NCBI GenBank assembly: GCA_034440635.1
Contig: JAOTON010000197.1
Location: 432,001-496,000 of the forward strand
Length of the DNA stretch: 64,000 nucleotides
Reading direction: 5' to 3'
Origin: Lepas anatifera
Lineage: Eukaryota > Arthropoda > Thecostraca > Lepadidae
A model generated the notes under the pieces. It did not search any database, had not been told where the DNA came from, and saw nothing but the letters and a program-made list of their open reading frames with translations. Shown here piece by piece: positions 1-10,882 of this stretch (the first letter of the stretch is position 1; the number at the start of each line of letters is the position of its first letter). The position numbers and the translations under genes are program-made.

Positions 1-13
1 AAGTTCAAAAACA

Positions 14-19
14 TTTATT
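14..19 (-). promoter_or_regulatory. AATAAA polyadenylation signal of the LINE
   Basis: TTTATT on the + strand reads AATAAA on the - strand, about 215 bases downstream of the ORF2 stop. It is followed by a T-rich stretch at the window edge and probably marks the 3' end of the LINE transcript. Confidence 0.5.
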
Positions 20-106
20 CGAAAACACTAACACGGCTGGGTTATGTATGAGATTGGCACAAAAGCCGTAGCTTAAGTCGAGGTGCCTCTCTCCATATAC
101 AAAATT

Positions 107-150
107 CACACATACACACACACACACACACATACACACACGCACGTACA
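107..150. repeat. (CA)n microsatellite in LINE 3' UTR
   Basis: A nearly pure CA/TACA dinucleotide run lies between the ORF2 stop and the AATAAA signal. It is part of the LINE 3' UTR as it stands today; whether it was in the original element or grew later is unknown. Confidence 0.8.
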
Positions 151-233
151 CTAACCATCGGCTGTCAGATCGCTGGCCGCCGCCCGGGCACCGGGCGACC
201 GGGGATCCCTTGTTGGCGATGCCTGTCGCTGCG

Positions 234-3200
234 TCAGTTTCTTGAACTGAATCTTTGGGTACGGATGATAAATGATTGAAATAAGTAGGCTATGTCACGC
301 TCGCTGCCGGGACTCAGGCCACTGCCTCGTAGAAGAGTTTCGATTTGTGCCGAACGCTGTAATGTTTCAAAGTTAAATTCGAGTTTTTGGGATATGGATC
401 GGAAAAGCAGTGTTCTATGGAGATCGTGTGAGGGACAGTCGAGTATGAAGTGCGCAACAGTTTCAGATCGGTAGCCGCAGGTGCATTTCGGGGAGTCGGT
501 TAAACTGAATTGATAAAGATGTGAGTTTAATTTAGATGCACCAACCCGGAGCTGAGTATGAATTCGATTTCCCATTTTTGAGCCTATAGCGAAGTATTTG
601 GGTGGAGGCAGCTGTCCGTGATATTTTGCAATCTCTCTTTTGAAGTTTTGTTTAGTTGTCTGCCTGATGGTTAGGGGAGTGTTGTTCCAGTCTCTTCCAG
701 TTTTTGGTACAAACGAGTTTCGAAATAGTTCTGTGCGATGTCTTAGTGCAGTTTGATTTTGCGCGTTTCTGAGGGTTCTTCCGGCGTCGTCCAGTCTTGT
801 GGGAGGAATGATTGATCGAATGTAGGTAGGAACTTTCGAGGTTCTACCTTGTAGGTCGTGGCATGTCGTGAGTCGGTGAATTTTTCGTCTTGCAGTCAGA
901 GATGTCCATCCGAGCTCTTCAAGTAACTTTGCAGTCGGTGTTCTCAACATTGCCCCAGTGATGATTCGGGCTGCTCGATACTGTGTTCGTTCTAGTCGCA
1001 TTTCGTCTGTCTTTGTTAAAGGTCCGTCAATTATCGTATCACAGTAGTCAAAATAAGGTCTAACGTAAATGGTGTAAATCTGGTCAAGAATGGGCCGAGG
1101 TATGTATGAAGCAATAGGATATAATGGACCAAGTGCTCTGTTAACCTGCTTTATTACGTGATTAATGTGCTCATGAAACCTGAGGTCGTCGGACAAAATT
1201 ACTCCTAAATGCTTGTGACTTGCGCTCGAATTTATTTCTGTTCCACCAAATTTCAAACGGGGTTTTGCTGCTTCTTGGCGTAGCGAAAAATTTTGCTGGA
1301 CTGTTTTTGCAGAATTGTATGTAATGACCCACTCTTGACCATACTTGTCAATTTCGTCGAGGTCTCTTTGTAAGGTATTTTGAGTTGCGGCTATGTCGTC
1401 GGGAGCGTGAGGTATGTAAAGAGAGGTGTCGTCGGCAGAGAAAAGCGTCTCGTTGGTGGTTTTTGTCGCAAGTCCATTGAGGTACATGATTGCTAACAAT
1501 GGGCCAAGCACGGAACCTTGGGGACATCCTGCGCTTAGTCTTTTTGGCTGAGATGCTGTTGGTGATGTTGAGGAAGGAGGTGATGAAGGAGGTGTTGAAG
1601 TAGATGATGCCGGAGGAAATTCCCCAGGTGGGTCGCTCCCTATAACTACTCTTAGCTGCCTATCTGTCAGGTATGTCTTCAGCCAATTTAACAGGGGTCC
1701 TCTAATACCAAAATCGTTTTCGGATTTTGAAAGAAGTCCTTGGTGCCAAATTTTGTCAAAGTATTTTGCTATGTCCAGATATATTGCCGTGAAGTCCAGT
1801 CCTTTGTCCAGTGAACTGTATAGATTGTGAGTGAGGTAGAGCAGTTGAAGTTGGGTGCTTTGGTGAGGGCGGTACCCACCCTGTCTTTCCGTTAATAAAT
1901 TGTGGTCGGTGATGTGTTTGTAAATGCTTCCGAAGACAATTTTTTCAAAAATTTTGGAGGTACAGCTTAAGAGTGATATTGGTCTATAATTTGTTGGGTC
2001 TGATGGTGAGCCTTTCTTCTTGTAAATTGCCCTGACGTTAGCGTATTTCCATGCGTTAGGGAATATGCCTTCTTGCAAAGATTTGTTGAAAAGTGTTGCC
2101 ATTGGTTCTGCAATTATTATAGCTGAAAGTTTCAGCATTTTGGGTGGTAGTTCGTCGGGACCAGTAGATTTGTTTGGATCCAGAGAGTTCAATACTGCCA
2201 GTACGTCACGTTCTCTTATCACGATAGTATCAAGGGAAGGTACCGCCCGATCGTTTTGTAAAGTCGGAGGGGGTATCGGGGTTGAAGATGTGTCAATGTC
2301 CGTCTGAGAAACAAAGAAGTCGTTAAGGAGAGTAGCTTTGTCGTAGTCATCCTGCACAATTTGACCGTCGGATCCTATGAGTGGGGGTATTGAGGAATTT
2401 TGTGATCGTCCTATGATGCTACGCAGAATTTGATGATATTTGTGGGGGCTTTGTTGATGAGCAGTTAATTTCGTAGATTGGGCCATCAGATGGGAAGAGC
2501 GCAGCCGTAGGTTCAAGGTCGTGACAAGATTTCTTTGTTGTCTCCATAGAGTCCAATCCGTCGTTATGTCGGTTCTTTTTGCGAGCTTGAAGAGTCTGTT
2601 ACGTTTCCGGATGTTTCTTTTTAGTTCGTTTGTTACCCATGGTTTGTCTCTGGATCTAATAATAATTAGTTTTGTGGGAATGCTTCTTTTGGCTGCTTGC
2701 AGGATTGATTCAGTGAATTGTTTTGCCGCTGAGTGAATGTCCGCTTCTAGAATTTCAGTCCAATTAGTGTCCATTAGGAGAGTAACAAAAAGATTGTGGT
2801 CCATGTTCTTGTAATCCCATATGGTTTTGGTTGTTGTTTTTTCTCTAGGCACCTCAATTTTTAATGTTGCAAATATGGGGAAGTGGTCCAGGTTTGAAAA
2901 TGGTGAGGCTGTTCCGCTGTCCAGTATGAGTTGTCTGTTGTTAGTGAAGATCAAGTCTCTCAAGTTCGCAGCGTTATCGCTTATTCTAGTGGGGGTATCA
3001 ATGAGCTGAGTCAGGCCCAACACGGTCGCAGCATCTTCTATCTTTTTGTCTGTAGTTGTGACTCCGCTATTAGCTATTGCTGAGTTAACCAAATAGTTAT
3101 TGCCAGCGTTGAAGTCGCCAAGTATCACTATCGTGGACGAAGGAAATTTGTTGGAAAGGTTTACGCTTTCAGTTAGATTTGCAGTAAATTCCTCTACCCT

Positions 3201-3635
3201 GTTTGAATATGAGTTGGGTGGTAAGTATAAACAGCATATGATAATGGAAATTTATTGAATTTTGATTTTGCACCACACCCATTCTTCTGCGTTATTCAAC
3301 TCGAGGTGAAACAATCTCTTTATGGGAAGTGTTTTATGCGCGTAAATTGCTACACCACCACCATGTCGGTTGCGATGATTGATGAGGGGAGCGTGGAAAT
3401 CATCAATTCTATATAAAGCAGGGTTGACGTTTTCGTCCAGTTTTGTTTCAGTCAGTGCTATGATTTTGACGTTGTTTGATTTTATGAATTGATGGAGCTC
3501 GTCTAATCTACCTGGTGCAGTTAAGCTGTTGATATTTGCATGTGCGATCGTGAGGTTGTCAAGGGGTGGATGGCTTGGTCCGGGGTGGCTTCTACCCCTG
3601 AAATGATCAAGAGCGTTCGAATATTTTTGAGAATA
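234..3635 (-). pseudogene. LINE ORF2: endonuclease + reverse transcriptase, one stop
   Basis: ORF2 polyprotein. The N-terminal AP-type endonuclease begins near 3560 (motif HANINSL, then ALTETKL, HGGGVAIY, GDFNAG and SNLDHFPI). The RT follows with YRPISLLSCTSKIFEKI, catalytic YLDIAKYFD (first Asp kept), CPQGSVLGPLL, and SADD in place of the usual FADD, so both catalytic Asp residues remain. The C-terminus holds a CTCG-type Cys/His motif (C-x-C...H...C). About 964 codons are open from 3128 down to 234. A TAA at 3252-3254 interrupts the endonuclease in the same frame, and the frame is open above it to a TAA at 3636-3638. No clear start Met was found. A Ser/Thr/Pro-rich stretch sits between the RT fingers and the GSVLGP motif. 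Confidence 0.85.
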
Positions 3636-4507
3636 TTAAGAAGCTTCCATTGGAAGTTGGTAGTGGTTCCATCCGATATTGTACTAACTAACTCCCTAAG
3701 AGGACCAGGGTTTCGGGCAGCAGTGCGGGGGGCCGCGGCGAGGGCTCTGGTGGCCGGGAAAAGAACTAACTGGATTGTTTTGAATAGATGGCGCCATGTG
3801 CGAGCCAGCAGCGAGCGCGAGTTCCCACTGCGAGCCAACGTCTCCTCAGTGTGAGTCCTGATTTGAAGTTTGAAAACGGAGGTGAGTGAGGCAGCGACAA
3901 GCCCAGACGTCCGTCGATCAAAGGCCATGGATCCCCGAGCGGCGGCAAGCGGTACACCTGTGATCAGTCATGGTTAGTCCCTATTGGTGAGAACCATAGG
4001 TACTGCTTGAAAACAAAATTAAACACTGTTGGTTGCAGCAATCAAAATTACTGCTTGCGATGGTTACACATGTTATTATTTGTCGCACTAGATCGCAATT
4101 CAAGACCAGCATACATCGTAAGAACTGAAATTAAGGCTCGGTCGGCTTTGGGCGCACATATGTGGGTTCGAGGCCCAGTCTGGGGTGCTGAGCGCGGCAC
4201 GCCCTAGCTGCCGGCCAGTAACACTCACTGAGCAGTGCCATGTCAAGGTCAAGTTATCACGTGACCAGTCGGCGGGCACGGCTCGCCCCAGCTCACAGCA
4301 CAGGCCGGCGGGCGGGCGGCCACGCAGATTAGCGCCAAGGGTGAGCTCAGGTCCGCAGAGGAGAAACTTGTGGTGGGCAGACAAAAATGAAAGAAAAAAA
4401 ACATGCTAGTCCACTGATAGAAAACACGTGTCCATGAGAAAACTGTTCACTGACCAAAAAGAGCTCTCTCACTCGACAACTCTTTCCCACAGTAGGTGTA
4501 GGGCGGG
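3636..4507 (-). other. LINE spacer between ORF1 and ORF2
   Basis: No recognisable protein in either strand. A 135-codon open frame covers 3928-3521 on the - strand and overlaps the start of ORF2 in another frame. It resembles nothing I know and may be the shifted N-terminus of ORF2 or chance. The right part (4140-4390) is GC-rich without clear motifs. Confidence 0.35.
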
Positions 4508-5317
4508 TTACCTTTTTCCAGCTCGTCTGGCACTCCTTGTCGTCACCGTTCGGAACCCATCCTGGCGTGTAGATCCAGTGGCGGCTCCAGGGGCTCCAGA
4601 AGGAGAGGTGCCCTGTGACAGGAGATCAGGATCCCCTCCAACCAGCTCCACCAGATCGTCCACCGAGCCGAATATCCTGGTAGGTGCGCCGTCGCTGACT
4701 CTGGTTTTTAGCCTTCCCTGGTCGGACCACACGGCGTACAGCTTCCCCTTCTCCCTCAGTCTTCGCGCCTTGAACATGAGATACTCGTTTTCTCTTGTCA
4801 AATTTTCCGAGATGAAAATGTTTTTTAATACCGGCTCCGTTATCACACCACCTGGGGTCGCTCGTGCCTCTCTCAGCTTCCGTCGGGCTGCGTACATATC
4901 ATTGCGTTTCGACACTTTGGCGAAACGAACAATAATTCGTCGCGTTTTCCCCTCGGTTGGCTTACCAATTCGGTGTGACAGGTCGATGTCGCACTCTTCC
5001 ACTTTAGCCCCAGCGATCCTGCACACTTCCAGCACCATTTTGTCTGTGTCATCTCCTTTCTTCTCGGGTATTCCAGAAATCTTGATGCAGTTCCTGCGCG
5101 AATACTGCTCGATTTCGTTGAGCTGGCGTTTTGTATCCTTAAGCTCCTGTTTCAGCTCGACGATTTCTGCGTTGCGCTCCGCGCGGATGGAGACGATTGC
5201 CTCCTCCACTGCTTTGGCGATCACTGGTGCTAGCAGATTTTGCACGGCATCACATACGCTCGCGTTCCCGAGGCAGGATAAAAGTTTTTCGGCCAGTTCG
5301 TCGGTTGCCACTGCCAT
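4508..5317 (-). CDS. LINE ORF1: coiled-coil / RRM nucleic-acid chaperone
   Basis: Intact 269-aa frame starting at an ATG at 5317. Residues about 36-70 are an Ala/Glu/Lys-rich coiled coil. The motif EQYSRRNCIKISGIPE (about 70-85) is the hallmark that opens the RRM-like domain of L1-type ORF1 (transposase_22-like) proteins. A basic C-terminal domain follows (RIIVRF, RRKLREAR, FISENLTREN). Such proteins form trimers and coat LINE RNA for target-primed reverse transcription. The end is Gly/Pro/Arg-rich. It lies upstream of ORF2 on the same strand, so it is ORF1 of the same element. Its frame is intact although ORF2 has a stop. Confidence 0.85.
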   Translation of the reverse strand: MAVATDELAEKLLSCLGNASVCDAVQNLLAPVIAKAVEEAIVSIRAERNAEIVELKQELKDTKRQLNEIEQYSRRNCIKISGIPEKKGDDTDKMVLEVCRIAGAKVEECDIDLSHRIGKPTEGKTRRIIVRFAKVSKRNDMYAARRKLREARATPGGVITEPVLKNIFISENLTRENEYLMFKARRLREKGKLYAVWSDQGRLKTRVSDGAPTRIFGSVDDLVELVGGDPDLLSQGTSPSGAPGAATGSTRQDGFRTVTTRSARRAGKR

Positions 5318-5487
5318 TTTTCGTGCTTCAAGTGCACCGCTGCCGCCGCCTCAGTCACCATGCACTCTTATTCACTCTTATTGTTATAATCCCTGCTCGG
5401 CTGCTTCACTCTCGCTCCCGCTCGCCGGCTCACCGACCCCGGTCACCCGGCACGTCCGACCTCGGCGGCGGTCAAACAGCAACTGGT

Positions 5488-5668
5488 CGATGACGCCCCC
5501 TGAAATGTCGCTTCCCACCCCCCAGGATACGAAAGTCGGCGCCCACCGACAGGATTTGGCGCCCACCTGATAGGTTTTGCCGGTCATAAGTGGCGCCCCA
5601 CTGGTCCGGATGGCGCCGCCCCCCCCGGGAAGGTGCCCCCCCGATCGGCAATCCTGGATCCGCCTATG
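5488..5668 (-). mobile_element. hAT-like MITE, truncated copy
   Basis: The right end GGATCCGCCTATG at 5656-5668 and the body (CGCCCCCTGAAATGTCGC, GATCGGCAATCCTGG) match the complete copy at 7242-7496 in reverse orientation. Similarity fades at about 5488 without the second terminal repeat, so this copy is broken on that side, next to the 5' end of the LINE. Confidence 0.65.
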
Positions 5669-6093
5669 CATGGTTATTCGTGAAAATGCACCATGGGGAC
5701 GAATCTCGATGTTCTAGATTTTGATCGCTTATTAAAAGGGAGATACGCGAAAAAATGTTTATTGTGGTTTCTTGTTTTTTACAAATCCTTATTATGAAAC
5801 TACCAATCTTTTTTGTATCTTCGGCAAAATTTTGGGAGGCCACATAACCATTTTTCAATAATGTTAACAATGCCAATAGCAAGCTAAACCCAGCTCTTCA
5901 CCTCTTAGTTTTCGAAAACTATTTTAACTTTTTAAAGTAATTGTTTTTCCAATAGAAATGTCTTTTATCATGTATTTGTATTCAAAATAGTTTTCAGTGG
6001 TATCTAAGAATTACAACACGTGTCAGTGTCCCCAAAAAATTGAGCATAATATAAGTATTCAAGAAAGTTTTAATCACGGGCAGGTCACGTGTG
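5669..6093. other. AT-rich non-coding stretch
   Basis: AT-rich sequence with no open frame of note and no repeat that I recognise. Confidence 0.5.
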
Positions 6094-6164
6094 ACAGCCG
6101 TAGTCTAGTGGCCATCATTCCCGCCTCTCACGCGGGAAACCCGGGTTCGACTCCAGGAATGTGC
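6094..6164 (+). repeat. tRNA-Glu-like sequence (pseudo-tRNA or SINE head)
   Basis: It contains an A-box-like TAGTCTAGTGG and a B-box GGTTCGACTCC at tRNA spacing. The anticodon stem CCCGC/GCGGG is perfect and encloses a seven-base loop with CTC in the anticodon position (Glu). The T stem has one mismatch. The acceptor ends do not pair well, so this is not a functional tRNA. It is more likely a tRNA pseudogene or the head of a tRNA-derived SINE. Confidence 0.6.
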
Positions 6165-6439
6165 AGTTTTACTGTAGCAAGCCAGTGTCCGATTTTCTGT
6201 TTGCTACTTGTTATATGTATGTATGTAGGTATCGACAAAAGCAGACCATTCCACACATGTTGGGCTATTCAAAGGTCCTTGTCATCACAAACATCGAAAA
6301 TCAGTGCTACTACACCTCGTCAATACACATTACAATAAAAGCAATGGCATAAATGGAGGTAAAAATCTAAAAACTAAAATGTCTCAAAGTAAACACGGTA
6401 ACGTGCACTTAAAAAGAAAGACTACTCCCCATGCAAAAT

Positions 6440-7080
6440 TTGCCTTATAGCTTTTTTAAACATGCCGTATCTCATTTCGTGAGGAGATTCGAGCTTTTGC
6501 CATGGTTGTTGGTTCGTGGTCTTGACAATGCCAAATGTCCTGACTGTCTTGTTTCGCGTTCCAATTGGTCCCTATTAAAGCGCAGGCAAGAGGCAAGTGA
6601 CATGGGCTCACCGGAAGTGATCAACCTATCCATCAGACATAAATAAAAATAGTCAAAGTACTCCCGGGTGTCAAGCCACTTCAAATCCTTAATAACATCT
6701 GAAATATGATCAAATTTTCTTCTGCCGGATATAACTCGTGCAGCAAAATGGAAAACTTTCAGGATTCTATCTTTGGATTCGGAATTTGTGCTGCCATAAA
6801 CCTGAATACAGTAACGGATATGAGAGAATGAATCAATAATGTGTGGGAGCACCTCCACAGGTAGATAGTGTCTGACATGATACAGGGCTATGAGAATTCC
6901 AAAACATCGGTCTGACACAAATTTTACATGTTGTCACCATAATAAGAGGCAGTCCATGTAAACACCTAAATTCCTAACAACATTTTTGCTTACAATTTCT
7001 TCACCCATGAACTTGACCCGTAACGGCTGCGGTATGAAACCTACCAATAGATGGAGGAGCTATTCTAGGGCAAAACTCTT
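6440..7080 (-). pseudogene. LINE reverse transcriptase C-terminal remnant
   Basis: Read on the - strand, the sequence gives VRNLGVYMD just after the RT core, then YCIQVYGS, FAARVISGRRKFDHISD and RETRQSGHL. These are typical of the thumb and C-terminal region of Jockey/CR1-type LINE ORF2. The longest open part is 6918-6472 (about 148 codons); the piece above it is in a related but interrupted frame. Endonuclease and catalytic RT motifs are absent. It is too short to place in a clade and is unrelated to the I/Jockey copies elsewhere in the window. Confidence 0.7.
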
Positions 7081-7241
7081 CTGGTTATAACCTTCACCCA
7101 CGTAGATGAAGGGGGGATATGAGCCCCAAAAATTTTCTAACGTTACAGGTGAAGCGCATTTGTACATGCAAACTGGTACCCGGTTGATCTTCAGCTCCGA
7201 TCTCCAATGGCGATGGCTTGATCTTCAGCTCCGACCCATCC
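7081..7241. other. Non-coding sequence beside MITE
   Basis: No gene seen. The bases 7234-7241 (ACCCATCC) are the left target-site duplication of the neighbouring MITE. Confidence 0.5.
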
Positions 7242-7496
7242 CATAGGCGGATCCAGGATTGCCGATCGGGGGCGGGGGCACCTTCCCGGGGGAGGCGGAA
7301 TCCAAACCAGGGGCCGCCACTTTTGACCGGCAAAACCGATCAGATTAGTGCAAAATCCTATCTGTGGGCGCCGATTTTCGCATCCTGGGGGAGGTGGGGA
7401 AGCGACATTTCAGGGGGGCGCCATCGACCTTTCAGGGGGCGCCAAAGGTCGATCGGGGGGTCACGTGCTCCCTTTGCCCCGTTGGATCCGCCTATG
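7242..7496. mobile_element. hAT-like MITE, 255 bp, with 8-bp TSD
   Basis: Terminal inverted repeats CATAGGCGGATCC (left) and GGATCCGCCTATG (right) are perfect over 13 bases. The flanks ACCCATCC (7234-7241) and CCCCATCC (7497-7504) match at seven of eight positions, an 8-bp target-site duplication typical of hAT transposons. The body is G/C-rich with runs of G and has no transposase. The 5488-5668 segment is a second, truncated copy in the other orientation. Confidence 0.8.
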
Positions 7497-7504
7497 CCCC
7501 ATCC

Positions 7505-8512
7505 CTCGAATTTTCCTCCATTGGAAACCAGTTCCCATTTGTTTTCGTATTGCTTTGAGACGTTGTTCGCCTTTCAAAAAATTCCTTTTGTGCCCTTTGC
7601 TGAAGATAATTATGGATCCCTGGCTGGTATTTGTACCAGCCAGGAACTACAAACCGAACTGATAAAGAAAACAGGGATCACTCTTCGAGATTTAATGAGT
7701 CCCATGAAGCACTGAATTTTACTTCTTGGGTGATATCTTAAGTCTGTGGTCACCAGAACATATTTCAAAAATAGCGTAGTGGACTGGAGACAGGCGCTCC
7801 TCCAGTTTGGGGGGGGCTCGGCTGACGAGGGGGAGGTGGCGGCAGGCTGATGGGAAGCGTCATGTTTTACAGGGGGCCGCAGGTTATTGGAGGGGAAAAA
7901 GTGGCCGAAGAGGATACGTAAAACGTAAAATGGAACGTACACGTAAAATGGCGGTTTTCACGTAAAATGGCGGCACGTTATGGGCATGGGCGGAAATGTG
8001 AGAGTAGAACTGGTACTAAAAAAAGCCAGATAAATACTCATGTCTGCCCTCGATGGGAGCCTGCAGCGGTCAATTATTACCAAAATCATGTCATTCAGCC
8101 CTCAACATGAGGGGGGCGGAACTTTGGAATCGACGCGTTGGGGGGGCCTCTCCCTTTGGTTGCGCTCCTGACCGGAGAATAGGTGAGTGTGAAACTTACT
8201 GAAGAATCACTCTTGATATGCGTCAGAATCGCGGGATCAAGGAGCGTGCACCCCGACCACATTTCTTCCGGAAATTTCTCGATTTCAAACAGACTTGGAA
8301 GAACTAATTGAAATACTTGTAACCACCAAGTGGAACGCACAAAAACCCAAATCTGATCCCGTTTTTTTGTTTTAGAGGAAAACGTTTCCTGCCCGCACCA
8401 GGTTGGGGACGGACTGGCATCACACCCCTAGTAAAAGTATCCTACCGTATTTTCCTGAACAACTTTGCAGGACAGCCCATGAGGGATCCTATACTTAATT
8501 GGAGCAGTTGTC
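7505..8512. other. Unassigned non-coding sequence
   Basis: No gene or repeat is supported. A short inverted pair around TGGCTGGTATTTGTACCAGCCAG-like sequence near 7620-7645 is the only visible structure. Confidence 0.4.
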
Positions 8513-8578
8513 CTGCAGGATCCTATACAGTATCCTGCAGCAAATCCTGCACGGATCCGTGCAGTATCGTGCACGATA
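8513..8578. repeat. Cluster of three adjacent palindromes
   Basis: CTGCAGGAT (8513-8521) pairs with ATCCTGCAG (8532-8540) around a 10-base loop. It is followed by the perfect 18-base palindrome CTGCACGGATCCGTGCAG (8547-8564) and directly by the perfect 14-base palindrome TATCGTGCACGATA (8565-8578). The surrounding 200 bases repeat variants of ATCCTGCA. Function is unknown; it may be a piece of a degenerate repeat. Confidence 0.75.
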
Positions 8579-9393
8579 TGCAAGGAGCCTTCCTGATCGA
8601 CTCTATCGGCGCTCCCACAGTACGACCTGAAACCCCCTAAAATATAGTCGGATCTAGAATTTGTCATCGAGAAGGGGTGGAGGCACTCAGTAAAAAGTGG
8701 TGCCATTCGGTCCGAAGAGGTGTCACTGTTGAAACCTATCCGGGACGTTGAATATTACCGCGGAGTCACCGTGAGGTCAGCAGATGATTATTCGAAACTT
8801 TCCTGCGCCCCTGACTTCATATTTAATTTTGCGCTCTGCTGTAAAAATGAAACATGTCGCTTTTACTGATCCTGGATTCTGCCCTTCTGCGGTGCAAAAA
8901 TGAGAAAAGAAAAAAGTAAGACCAAAAACGAACGCATCCAAGATGCGCTAACAATAGATTGTGTAGAACAATAAGGTGATTGTTCCTAGTTCTGATTCAA
9001 CTTGTTCTCTGATTATTGGTTCCAACTCCCTCCGTCGTACATCCCAGAGAAAAGGCGGATCCAGGGGGCAATCAGGGACACTTGCAATCCCTCATTCCCG
9101 TCCCTGGATACCACCTGAAAGGGTCACGGTGCCAACTGAAAGGTCGATGAAACACTCCTAAAATATCCCTTTCCCTGCCGTCATCCTCTGTATTCCATGT
9201 ATCTTGCCCTTTTTACTTTTTTCTTTGTCAGCGAGTCTTCGTGTGGAACCGACATTATTGTATCTAGTGGCACAGTTCTGACTTTCTGTATGTTCTTCTT
9301 TCCTATCTCACTAACCAATGTGTCCGGCTGCTATCGAGTCATATACTGCGAATGCAACGCAAGCCTAACAGATTTTAAATATATCCGCAATAT
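8579..9393. other. Unassigned non-coding sequence
   Basis: No gene seen. AAAGGCGGATCCAGG at about 9053 resembles the end of the 7242-7496 MITE, but no partner end is visible nearby. Confidence 0.4.
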
Positions 9394-9713
9394 TCCCGTC
9401 CAGGTAACTCAGCTGGTAGAGCGTTGGGCTCCGACCCACTGCTCAGAAAGATACAGAGTGCGCATCGTGGAAACTTGTGATCAATTCCCTTGAGACGGTC
9501 CGGCGTTAAATTTTTATCCGACATAAGTCGGTAGGCAGCTGACTGGTGAGAGGGTGACCCAAGCAGGCTGACCATCCCTGAGCTTTGTGGGACGTTAAAC
9601 ATTTGCTTCTAAATTAACTTTTCATTGTGGGAGTTGCTCGTTCGGGTGGTGGGGGTGAAGTCTCGAGTCCCTTGATGACTTCATTGAGACTCCGGCTACA
9701 GAAACCAAACTGG
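9394..9713 (+). mobile_element. tRNA-derived SINE (family A)
   Basis: The head CAGGTAACTCAGCTGGTAGA carries a tRNA A box. A weaker B-box-like GATCAATTCCC lies further down. The body and tail (GTGGGAGTTGCTCGTTCGGG, AGTCCCTTGATGACTTCATT) match the - strand copies at 55296-55614 and 55632-55830. Three copies in one window show it is an interspersed family, mobilised in trans by a LINE. Confidence 0.75.
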
Positions 9714-10010
9714 AAACAACTTAAACAAAATGTATTTAATAAATGCGTCACACAATTAGATAAATGTACACCATGATATTTTGGGCCCTGGGATGTCACT
9801 TAAAATTCTCGCTGACTTACACACGCACAACCACCGGCAAAAGCTGACCAATTGATTACGGACTATAAAGACGCTTTGCATGACGAGTTGTCTTACCTTG
9901 AAGCTAGAAAGTAAATTTAATAGCGTATTCAGCTGAGTTCCGCAGAGCGCCTTCATATAAGGCGATAAAAACCGCTTACGCACAGGCATTAAAGTATACG
10001 GCGGGACAGC
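9714..10010. other. Flank of LINE copy 1
   Basis: Non-coding; no repeat or gene recognised. Confidence 0.4.
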
Positions 10011-10020
10011 CCTCAGGGGA

Positions 10021-10062
10021 CCGATCTTCACTTCCCGGATCTTTCCGGCAAGTAAGGATTGG
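10021..10062 (+). other. LINE 5'-terminal hairpin, copy 1 version
   Basis: Diverged form of the hairpin seen perfectly in copies 2, 4 and 6. The outer stem CCGATCTTCACTT/AAGTAAGGATTGG still pairs with one internal mismatch; the loop region is altered (CCCGGATCTTTCCGG). It lies within the first 60 bases of the element. Confidence 0.6.
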
Positions 10063-10882
10063 AGCAACGGGGAGTGACGCGCCCGGGGCCCCAGTCAGCC
10101 CAGGAGGGCACGTCGATGCATCACCGCGAACGCATCATGTCTGGCCCTCCGGCGGCCGCCGCCACTTCTGACCTCGGTCGGTTAGAGTCGGCGTCGGTCG
10201 TCGGCGGCCCTGGTGATGAGGTCCGCGGTGATGCTGATGACTGCCCTACGGGCCCTTTGTTACCTGGTCGGTAACCATATTGGATAGGGTCAGCTCTGTC
10301 CTGCACCTCCCAGTATCTAGCTCCTGTTTGTTTTTGTGCTCTTATTTTGTTGATTATTTTTAGTTGCTGTCCTCTTTTTATGCTAAGTTGTTGGCTCCAC
10401 AGCTACCTGCCTTCTTCGGCATTTTACGGGTGTAAAGCGCCCACTCGAGGCCTATCTCGAGCCCAGGCGACGAGGTTGACGGGATCCTGGGGGGTTGAGG
10501 TTCCCCTCGGGCGGGTCAGCCCCGAGGGTTCCAATACGCCCCCTTTGGACCTGATATCTCGATCTAACCTGGGGTAGGCCGTCCGACTGCCCCCGCGGGC
10601 GGCTTAGCAATGCGGCAGTGTGAACGTGCGCTGTCGCTCGGTCCAGCTGCGACCGGGGGAGCGCACTTTGGGGCTGTGGCGCAGCGTCTAGCGCTGCGAT
10701 GCGACCTCGAAGTGTTATCCTGTCGGTCCCCTGGCTGAGGGGGAAGGGGAAGCGGTACCCAATCAGAGTCGGATCTGTGAGAAATCTCTGCCGACTCTGT
10801 GAGGATGCCGTAGATCCCCCTACAGCCATCGTATCCTATCTGTGTTGAGGATCTTAGGATGGTGGAGTACTCTCTACTTCTC

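Larger units (their letters stand above)
1..5340 (-). mobile_element. CR1/L2-group LINE, near full length, inactive
   Basis: Non-LTR retrotransposon on the - strand with the expected order: 5' leader, ORF1 (5317 to 4508), spacer, ORF2 (about 3635 to 234), then a short 3' UTR with a CA repeat and an AATAAA signal close to base 1. ORF1 is of the coiled-coil/RRM type, and ORF2 has an AP-type endonuclease followed by reverse transcriptase and a C-terminal Cys/His motif. RT wording such as YRPISLLS and GSVLGPLL fits the CR1/L2/Jockey superfamily; CR1/L2 group is an inference. One in-frame stop in the endonuclease makes this copy inactive. The 5' border is set only approximately, from the end of ORF1 plus its leader; the 3' border may lie just outside the window. 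Confidence 0.8.

Noticed and set aside
4428..5570. Long + strand open frame of about 380 codons
   Set aside because: It is antisense to the LINE ORF1, has Ser-rich low-complexity composition and no domain; the - strand protein has clear L1-type motifs.
6094..6164. Functional tRNA-Glu gene
   Set aside because: A and B boxes and anticodon stem look good, but the acceptor stem does not pair and the T stem has a mismatch.
9053..9115. Third copy of the 7242-7496 MITE
   Set aside because: Only one end-like motif is present; no body similarity or partner end.
10011..10110. HDV-like self-cleaving ribozyme at the LINE 5' end
   Set aside because: HDV-like ribozymes are known in LINEs of this kind, but I could not find a P1 partner for the first seven bases nor the nested double pseudoknot. 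Only the simple hairpin is supported.
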